DNA of 12,415 nt from Moraxella bovis. GTDB taxonomy: Bacteria; Pseudomonadota; Gammaproteobacteria; Pseudomonadales; Moraxellaceae. Under the pieces are notes generated by a model. The model was not told where the DNA came from, searched no databases, and saw nothing but the letters and a program-made list of their open reading frames with translations. Position 1 is the first letter of the stretch. Each line of letters starts with the position of its first letter. The stretch is taken from positions 39,563 through 51,977 of the forward strand of contig NZ_MUXV01000017.1 in assembly GCF_002014975.1 (NCBI RefSeq), given 5' to 3'. Made by a program: the position numbers and the translations under genes. Of this stretch, positions 9,002-12,415 are shown piece after piece.

Positions 9002-9350
9002 TCATTCGCTCCTTTGGTGGTTCGGGCTTTGGTTGCCAATGGGTTACAGTTTCGGGGTTTGAACCACCGTCAAAATAAATGTAATAGTCATTATCTGAAC
9101 AATCAAACATGACAGTATCAGTCCAAACTTCTTTGCCGTCTGTGATTAAGATTTCTTGCCCATCATCAAATCCACCGTCTTTAATATCAATCCAACCACC
9201 ACTACTAATTAAGATATTATTGTCATCAATAATATCTTGAATACAAGCACCATTATCATTTAATAGTGTACCTAATGAGATATTGTTTTTGTTGCAAATA
9301 AAAAACAACAATTCATTGGTTGCTTTTAGATTTTGAATTATTTTGTTCAT
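8988..9350 (-). CDS. DUF551-like phage protein, copy 2 (divergent)
   Basis: A 120-aa protein. The N-terminal half (MNKIIQNLKATNELLFFI...) is helical and specific to this copy. The second half is a divergent DUF551-like domain: GGWIDIKDGGFDDGQEILIT, then VTHWQPKPEPPKE near the C-terminus. Compared with the usual W-I-S-V.D.LP pattern it has lost the LP. The function of DUF551 is unknown. It is common in phage early regions. The ATG at 9350 uses AAAGGAG located in the last two codons (Lys-Glu) of the previous gene, which stops 7 nt upstream. Its own KE codons again supply the ribosome binding site of the Xis-like gene. Confidence 0.65.
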   Translation of the reverse strand: MNKIIQNLKATNELLFFICNKNNISLGTLLNDNGACIQDIIDDNNILISSGGWIDIKDGGFDDGQEILITDGKEVWTDTVMFDCSDNDYYIYFDGGSNPETVTHWQPKPEPPKERMNDNH

Positions 9351-9398
9351 TTTTTATTACTCCTTTGGTGGCTTAGGTAGGGGTTGCCAATGGGTTAC
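9009..9398 (-). repeat. Repeated DUF551 tail-coding segments
   Basis: CTCCTTTGGTGG occurs at 9009-9020 and 9360-9371, and GGTTGCCAATGGGTTAC at 9031-9047 and 9382-9398 (as read on the + strand). These encode the shared VTHWQP...PPKE ends of the two DUF551 genes and include the Shine-Dalgarno of the gene after each. They indicate tandem duplication, with the N-terminal parts long diverged or exchanged. Confidence 0.75.
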
Positions 9399-9689
9399 TC
9401 GAGTGTCGTGTGGCATAAGCTCGCTAAACTCCCAGCTATCGCCAAGATATTCCGCAGTTAATACATACCGCAGGGGTCTCTGATACACCAATACTACCGT
9501 TTCCAACGGGGGTAATCGGTCATCAACACTAATCCAACCGTTATTAGTAACACCATCGTTTTCCCACCCTGCACACACCGCTTTTTGACTGCGAAAAAGC
9601 GAGCTTGCTTCGGCAATCACGGCTTTTTGTTCATCATCGGATAGTTTGGACATGTCATAAGTGATTGAGAAATATTTAGGCTTGTTCAT
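9357..9689 (-). CDS. DUF551 domain phage protein, copy 1
   Basis: A 110-aa protein. The domain is clear: NGWISVDDRLPPLETVVLVY at about 51-70 and VTHWQPLPKPPKE at the C-terminus, matching the DUF551 layout (WISV.DRLP...VLV...VTHW.PLP.PP). The N-terminal 50 residues (YFSITYDMSKLSDDEQKAVI) are extra. The function is unknown. DUF551 proteins are frequent in Gram-negative phages. The ATG at 9689 lies inside the preceding gene (14-nt overlap) with GGTGGA just upstream. A longer frame from 9722 would overlap further and has no better binding site. Confidence 0.75.
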   Translation of the reverse strand: MNKPKYFSITYDMSKLSDDEQKAVIAEASSLFRSQKAVCAGWENDGVTNNGWISVDDRLPPLETVVLVYQRPLRYVLTAEYLGDSWEFSELMPHDTRVTHWQPLPKPPKE

Positions 9690-9870
9690 AATCCACCCCC
9701 AAGACTGCCAAAGCTGTTGCAATTACCCCGACGGGAATTTCTTTAATGACAATATTGCCAATCGCTTCACGATATACGGTACACTCTTTTGGGCAATTCT
9801 TGATAATCTCTTTGGCTTTTTCAGTTCCACCAAGATTTTCAATTAGTTTTTGTGCGGTTTCAATGTTCAT
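9676..9870 (-). CDS. Small phage protein, MN.xTA.xLI family, short copy
   Basis: A 64-aa protein, not recognised. It begins MNIETAQKLIENLGGTEKAK and resembles the start of the 107-aa protein two genes upstream (MNLNTAKALIDKIGLNEAKN), so the two are probably paralogues. The first half is helical. The end (VGVIATALAVLGVDYEQA) is hydrophobic but short. The ATG at 9870 has AAGGGG upstream and overlaps the previous stop (ATGA). Its own end overlaps the DUF551 gene by 14 nt, so it is translationally coupled on both sides. Confidence 0.6.
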   Translation of the reverse strand: MNIETAQKLIENLGGTEKAKEIIKNCPKECTVYREAIGNIVIKEIPVGVIATALAVLGVDYEQA

Positions 9871-10022
9871 TTTTTACCCCTTTTTGATTTTGTTCGCTTA
9901 TTATTTCGTGGATTGTGTCGCATTTTGTTGCCGTTTGGGATTTTAAAATTTCTTTTTTCAAAATCATTAACGAAAAACGATAAAAAGACAACTGCCGAGT
10001 ATGGATTATTTAATTTAGCCAT
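9867..10022 (-). CDS. Small basic protein, function unknown
   Basis: A 51-aa protein starting MAKLNNPYSAVVFLSFFVND. The C-terminal third is extremely basic (KMRHNPRNNKRTKSKRGKK), suggesting nucleic-acid binding. The ATG at 10022 is 1 nt after the preceding stop, with GGAG 11 nt upstream. The stop overlaps the next ATG by the ATGA arrangement. A longer frame back to 10085 lies inside the preceding gene and was not used. It is supported mainly by its fit in the overlapping gene chain. Confidence 0.5.
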   Translation of the reverse strand: MAKLNNPYSAVVFLSFFVNDFEKRNFKIPNGNKMRHNPRNNKRTKSKRGKK

Positions 10023-10023
10023 T

Positions 10024-10347
10024 TTATTTTTTGCTCCGTGAACAAATTGCAAAGTTTTCAAGATAATCAAGCATGGAAACAACATCGCTATTTTGTGTTC
10101 TAATTCGACACTCTCTTATCTCAGCCAATAAAACATCAAAATCGCTTATTGAATTGTTGTGTTGTTCAACAATTTGCAAAGCTGTCTTGATAGTATTGAC
10201 CGAATATTTTTTCGGGCAGGGAATGCTGTTGCGATATTTTCCAAAATCAAAAAAAATAAACGCATTTGATGGCTCATTTTCAGCAATGTTTTTTGCTTCG
10301 TTTAGTCCGATTTTATCAATCAACGCTTTGGCGGTATTTAGGTTCAT
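10024..10347 (-). CDS. Phage protein, MN.xTA.xLI family, long copy
   Basis: A 107-aa protein, not recognised. The N-terminal 35 residues (MNLNTAKALIDKIGLNEAKN...NEPSNAFIFF) match the 64-aa protein downstream in pattern. The remainder (TIKTALQIVEQHNNS, FDVLLAEIRECRIRTQNSD, MLDYLENFA) is predicted mostly helical and has no counterpart in the short copy. GAGGG lies upstream of the ATG at 10347, which overlaps the stop of the 40-aa gene before it. Confidence 0.6.
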   Translation of the reverse strand: MNLNTAKALIDKIGLNEAKNIAENEPSNAFIFFDFGKYRNSIPCPKKYSVNTIKTALQIVEQHNNSISDFDVLLAEIRECRIRTQNSDVVSMLDYLENFAICSRSKK

Positions 10348-10466
10348 CTTTTACCCTCAAAAACTGGAAAAAACCCTAGTCTTTGACTATTTGCCAAGTA
10401 AATATTTTGTTCTAACCCCATCACTTCTGTGGTTAGCTGTTTATATAATGCAGTTGCAATAAACAT
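10344..10466 (-). CDS. Unlisted 40-aa small protein
   Basis: A 40-aa reading frame beginning MFIATALYKQLTTEVMGLEQ and ending FFPVFEGKR. It fills the only sizeable gap in this operon. The ATG at 10466 follows GGAGG at about 6 nt, lying in the last codons of the preceding gene, which stops only 2 nt before this ATG. Its TGA overlaps the ATG of the next gene (ATGA). This fit on both sides is strong evidence that it is translated. The sequence looks helical (residues 1-30) and its function is unknown. Confidence 0.6.
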   Translation of the reverse strand: MFIATALYKQLTTEVMGLEQNIYLANSQRLGFFPVFEGKR

Positions 10467-10468
10467 AA

Positions 10469-11002
10469 TCAATCCTCCAATACCACTTCGCCATCGACAA
10501 AGTCAATGATTGTTTTACCTGTTTGGTAGCAGTAAGGTATAGCAGATGAAAAGGCATCATCCTTGTCAAGGCTATCATATACAAATGGGAAATATGGGTC
10601 ATCGGACACATTCACGCAAACAAAACGATATTGCTTACAATCAGTTTTGCAAGGTACGCCATCATAGCCCGCTTTTAACATCGCCTCAATAATCTCTCTC
10701 GGCTCTTTACGCTTTGGCGGTGGCTCAAATGCCACATTGGGGTAGAGTTTTGAAAGTAACCTGTGGTTTTCGGTGGTGGCGTGGACTATCTTTTGAAAAT
10801 GCGTTTTCGTACAACACCCATTATCCAATCGGACAATTGCAGCGTTATTTAGATAACTAACAAATCCACAATCATTTCTAGAAATAGAATGCGTAATATC
10901 AAAAACCATTACATCAATTGGTAAAACTTTAATATTTAAAATCTCGCTGGATATTGACGGACAATAAACCAAATCGCCAACTTTAAATTTAACTTTACTC
11001 AC
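10469..11002 (-). CDS. Phage protein of unknown function with SH3-like N-terminus
   Basis: A 177-aa protein starting with GTG at 11002, chosen because AAGGAG lies 6 nt upstream and no ATG fits. Residues 1-15 (MSKVKFKVGDLVYCP) and a later IVRLDNGCCTKTHFQKI resemble the short beta-barrel seen in KOW/SH3-like domains, VGD.V being the typical entry. After a Pro/Lys-rich linker (FEPPPKRKEPRE) comes a second part with REIIEAMLKAGYDGVPCKTD and a beta-rich acidic end (FVDGEVVLED). Eight Cys residues are scattered, and CKTDC with later Cys might bind metal. I cannot name a family. It is separated from the clamp-like gene by a 13-bp hairpin. Confidence 0.65.
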   Translation of the reverse strand: MSKVKFKVGDLVYCPSISSEILNIKVLPIDVMVFDITHSISRNDCGFVSYLNNAAIVRLDNGCCTKTHFQKIVHATTENHRLLSKLYPNVAFEPPPKRKEPREIIEAMLKAGYDGVPCKTDCKQYRFVCVNVSDDPYFPFVYDSLDKDDAFSSAIPYCYQTGKTIIDFVDGEVVLED

Positions 11003-11027
11003 AATAAACTCCTTAAATTAAATGGAC

Positions 11028-11065
11028 GGCTTATTTTAAGTTTGTGCGTTTTCTTAAAATAAGCC
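11028..11065 (-). promoter_or_regulatory. Perfect 13-bp hairpin between the clamp-like gene and the 177-aa gene
   Basis: GGCTTATTTTAAG (11028-11040) pairs exactly with CTTAAAATAAGCC (11053-11065) around a 12-nt loop. The T6 run follows it only on the + strand. On the transcribed - strand it is preceded by A residues and followed by GTCC, so it is not a canonical terminator for this operon. It may stop antisense transcription, adjust downstream expression or protect the upstream mRNA 3' end. Confidence 0.5.
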
Positions 11066-11069
11066 TTTT

Positions 11070-11642
11070 TTACCATTCTTTGATTGGCATTACCAAGCCA
11101 ACCGCCTTAAATTTGATTTTGCCAAAATCAATTAAGACTGGTTTATTTTTTCCTGTGCTTTTGATTGACGGTGGTGTTAAATTACCCAATATCTTTCCAG
11201 CTTTTTGCATTTTTGCCATATAATCCCAATTTAATGTAACCATTTCATTGGTTACATTGTCATCTGACGGGATAACACGGTTCGGGTTGGGAAAATTGCC
11301 AACTTTGATATTCTCAAAAGTGATGGCATTTTTATCAAATCGCATTACAACCACACTTTTTTCATCATTTTCTGTAACTTCAATAATGACATCGCCTTTT
11401 TTGTCTTTTGCCTTAATGCCAGTACAAAGCAATTTGATTTGATGCGGGTGAATAAACAAATCAAGCTCTTTATCCAAGTCATCAATATCACATTTAAATA
11501 AGCAATACCCATTTGTACTTACAACATAGCCCTTTTCTACCTTGACATAAGTCAAATAAGGGCGGACATCACTACTTGGCACAAAAATAACACTAGCCAA
11601 CAAAACTTGTAAAGGGATTTTGTGAATGGTGGTTTTGCTCAT
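11070..11642 (-). CDS. Sliding-clamp-like (DnaN beta-clamp fold) phage protein
   Basis: A 190-aa protein. DVRPYLTYVKVEKGYVVSTN at 25-44, continuing GYCLF, fits the clamp pattern R..L.GV.....L.ATDG.RL. Later, VGNFPNPNRVIPSD matches the FP....VIP signature at the clamp domain boundary. The DnaN clamp has three such domains (about 366 aa). This one is half as long, as in small phage clamp-like proteins. Its role is probably in phage replication or in binding host clamp partners, but this is inferred. The ATG at 11642 has AAGGA at 7-nt spacing. The longer frame to 11720 runs through the leader hairpins and is unlikely. Upstream lies a complex hairpin and T-tract region. Confidence 0.6.
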   Translation of the reverse strand: MSKTTIHKIPLQVLLASVIFVPSSDVRPYLTYVKVEKGYVVSTNGYCLFKCDIDDLDKELDLFIHPHQIKLLCTGIKAKDKKGDVIIEVTENDEKSVVVMRFDKNAITFENIKVGNFPNPNRVIPSDDNVTNEMVTLNWDYMAKMQKAGKILGNLTPPSIKSTGKNKPVLIDFGKIKFKAVGLVMPIKEW

Positions 11643-11663
11643 AGCAAATTCCTTAAAAAAATT

Positions 11664-11737
11664 AAAAAAGACGGCAAGGCGGTCGGATTTTCCGACCTTG
11701 CACACGGCAGACACTTCCACCTTGCTTAACCTTGCCG
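11664..11737 (-). terminator. Hairpin-rich leader with possible terminator or attenuator
   Basis: On the - strand, CGGCAAGG (11737-11730) can pair with CCTTGCCG (11679-11672), ending 2 nt before a T6 run (11669-11664). Inside is a perfect hairpin with arms at 11691-11697 and 11681-11687 and a 3-nt loop. Two further CAAGG copies (11724-11720 and 11700-11696) could pair with the same CCTTG arm, giving alternative structures. The clamp-like gene starts 22 nt after the T run, so read-through would be needed to express it from upstream. Confidence 0.5.
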
Positions 11738-11745
11738 AAAATCAT

Positions 11746-11898
11746 TTAATCGCCATCGCCATAGCCATAGCCATAGCCATAGCCACTGCCATAGCCATCG
11801 CCATCGCCACTGCCATCGCCATCGCCATCGCCATAGCCATAGCCACTGCCATAGCCATAGCCACTGCCATGATTGGTTGGTTTATTCAGCTTTGACAT
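11746..11898 (-). CDS. Small (Gly-X)20 repeat protein
   Basis: A 50-aa protein: MSKLNKPTNH followed by 20 Gly-X dipeptides, where X is Tyr, Asp or Ser. The ATG at 11898 follows GGAGG at 9 nt, inside the end of the preceding gene (17-nt overlap). The ATG at 11907 is too close to GGAGG. X begins S-Y-Y-S-Y-Y-D-D-D and ends Y-Y-Y-Y-D-D. There is no signal peptide, Cys or hydrophobic segment. The Gly/Tyr/Ser alternation is similar to aggregation- or condensate-forming low-complexity sequence, and the GDGDGD part could bind Ca2+. Both ideas are speculation. The expansion may also be neutral, in a small gene of no importance. Confidence 0.5.
   Translation of the reverse strand: MSKLNKPTNHGSGYGYGSGYGYGDGDGDGSGDGDGYGSGYGYGYGYGDGD
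11749..11868 (-). repeat. Hexanucleotide tandem repeat, 20 units
   Basis: Twenty uninterrupted units of GGC followed by TAT (9 units), GAT (7) or AGT (4), as read on the - strand. Every unit keeps GGC at the first codon and T at the last base, with no silent variation, which points to recent slippage or unequal recombination. It lies wholly within the 50-aa coding frame, so changes in unit number keep the frame. Confidence 0.9.
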
Positions 11899-12274
11899 TT
11901 GGGGCATCCTCCATTGATTTGATGGCAATATCAGTGCATGGGATAATCTCAATGGCTTCAAGCCATACACTTTCCACCGCCTCTACGATTTTTGAGTTGT
12001 CATGCTTAACGCCATATAAGGCACAAGCAGATAGGCTGATACCTTCTTTTGCCCACCATTTCCACATTCTGCGAGCGTTTTTTAGGATGACTTCATTGCC
12101 CGCCTTTTGTTCTAATTCGCCGAACCATACCCCTGCTGAGTAGGTGCGGATGATGACTTTTTTGCCAAGCATGGCATTTAGCCCGTCTTGCGATTGAGTG
12201 TTTGGCGTGCTTGCGTTACCAAGCAGGGCTTGGATTTGTTTGATTTGACCTAAGGTTAGGTTGTCAATGTTCAT
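11882..12274 (-). CDS. DUF6948-like phage protein
   Basis: A 130-aa protein starting MNIDNLTLGQIKQIQALLGN. After a short polar linker the core reads LGKKVIIRTYSAGVWFGELE, then VILKNARRMWKWW and EGISLSACALYGVK, and it ends with VWLEAIEIIPCTDIAIKSME. The order RTYSAGV..GEL..K.G.EV.LKNARR.W...A..I.IIPC is as I remember for the DUF6948 family of phage proteins. The function is unknown. The ATG at 12274 has AAAAGG about 8 nt upstream. An in-frame ATG at 12331 would add 19 residues but has no binding site and sits in a hairpin. It is translationally coupled to the Gly-X gene. Confidence 0.7.
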   Translation of the reverse strand: MNIDNLTLGQIKQIQALLGNASTPNTQSQDGLNAMLGKKVIIRTYSAGVWFGELEQKAGNEVILKNARRMWKWWAKEGISLSACALYGVKHDNSKIVEAVESVWLEAIEIIPCTDIAIKSMEDAPNVKAE

Positions 12275-12317
12275 GGTGTTTACCTTTTGTTGATGGCGAT
12301 TATCACCGTTTTGTTTA

Positions 12318-12348
12318 ACCACAAACCACATTGGGGGCAGTTTGTGGT
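12318..12348 (-). promoter_or_regulatory. Hairpin in the leader of the DUF6948-like gene
   Basis: ACCACAAA (12318-12325) and TTTGTGGT (12341-12348) form a perfect 8-bp stem with a 15-nt loop. It lies in the gap between the SSB-like stop and the start at 12274. On the - strand no T run follows directly, so it is probably not a full terminator. Confidence 0.35.
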
Positions 12349-12387
12349 ATTAACTTATTGATTTTACTGTTATTTTTTTCTTAACCC

Positions 12388-12415
12388 CTAAAACGGTACA
12401 TCATCAGCGACACCT
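12388..12415 (-). CDS. ssb: 3' end of a probable single-stranded DNA-binding protein gene
   Basis: Only the last codons are in the window. On the - strand they read G-V-A-D-D-V-P-F then TAG. SSB proteins end in an acidic tip of the D-D-I/V-P-F type, which recruits replication and repair partners. A phage SSB is also the expected neighbour of a clamp-like gene. With eight residues visible the call rests on the tip and the context only. Confidence 0.5.

Larger units (their letters stand above)
8561..12415 (-). mobile_element. End of a probable prophage or related integrative element
   Basis: From the tRNA 3' end to the window edge all genes run on the - strand with tight spacing and overlaps. 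They include typical phage early-region types: an SSB-like tail, a DUF6948-like protein, a sliding-clamp-like protein, two DUF551 proteins and an Xis/AlpA-like protein. The tRNA side is therefore probably an attachment end. No integrase, repressor or structural gene is in the window. The other att copy is not visible, so the boundary is inferred. A plasmid-derived or decayed element is also possible. Confidence 0.6.

Noticed and set aside
10073..10462. 129-aa + strand frame inside the element
   Set aside because: It is antisense to the 107-aa and 40-aa genes, which have ribosome binding sites and overlap-coupled ends.
11749..11868. Tandem repeats as a possible CRISPR array
   Set aside because: Units are 6 bp with no unique spacers. 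They are a coding microsatellite.
11626..11895. Long + strand frame rich in Ala-Ile through the repeat
   Set aside because: It is the antisense of the Gly-X repeat, has no ribosome binding site and runs against every neighbouring gene.

Overview
The window looks like a chromosomal segment of a Moraxellaceae gammaproteobacterium, most likely Moraxella. That is an inference from the style of the PurB, PurN and PurM proteins, the moderately AT-rich sequence and the good sigma70-type promoters. No database could be searched, so genus level is a judgement.

Left part (1-3920, + strand). There is an uncharacterised secreted protein that looks like an outer-membrane beta-barrel (143-1147). Next comes a periplasmic L,D-transpeptidase-fold protein whose catalytic Cys is replaced by Ser (1257-2387), then adenylosuccinate lyase purB (2473-3870). 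purB ends in a strong terminator hairpin. Immediately after it lies an AT-rich KAP-type P-loop NTPase gene, a possible defence gene, broken by a frameshift in a T8 tract and by an in-frame TAA (3932-5651).

Middle part (5707-8332, - strand). purM and purN, two purine-biosynthesis genes that often sit together, are separated by a three-gene cassette. It holds a 65-aa protein, an 80-aa antitoxin-like protein and a VapC-like PIN toxin gene frameshifted at a C4 run. The shift removes the last two catalytic acids from the toxin. The toxin's original stop lies 1 nt before the purN ATG. The purM promoter diverges from that of a tRNA with a CAU anticodon (8484-8560), more like tRNA-Ile2 than elongator tRNA-Met.

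Right part (8561-12415, - strand). This resembles one end of a prophage or related integrative element abutting the tRNA. It is a tightly packed, unidirectional gene set with many stop/start overlaps. Read in the direction of transcription it holds the tail of an SSB-like gene, a DUF6948-like protein, a 50-aa protein made mostly of 20 Gly-X dipeptides, a sliding-clamp-like protein, a 177-aa protein, a 40-aa gene, two MN..TA..LI paralogues flanking a basic 51-aa protein, two DUF551-type proteins, and an Xis/AlpA-like DNA-binding protein next to the tRNA. Three AATAACCAA repeats between the tRNA and the Xis-like gene could be recombinase arm sites. No integrase gene is visible.

How it works together: the core functions are purine synthesis (PurB, PurN, PurM), envelope biogenesis and one tRNA. 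Accessory DNA has entered at three places, after purB, between purM and purN, and at the tRNA. In the first two, the main effector gene is already decaying. The least explained items are the (Gly-X)20 protein with its hexanucleotide repeat, the active-site-less transpeptidase, and the hairpin-rich leader before the clamp-like gene.
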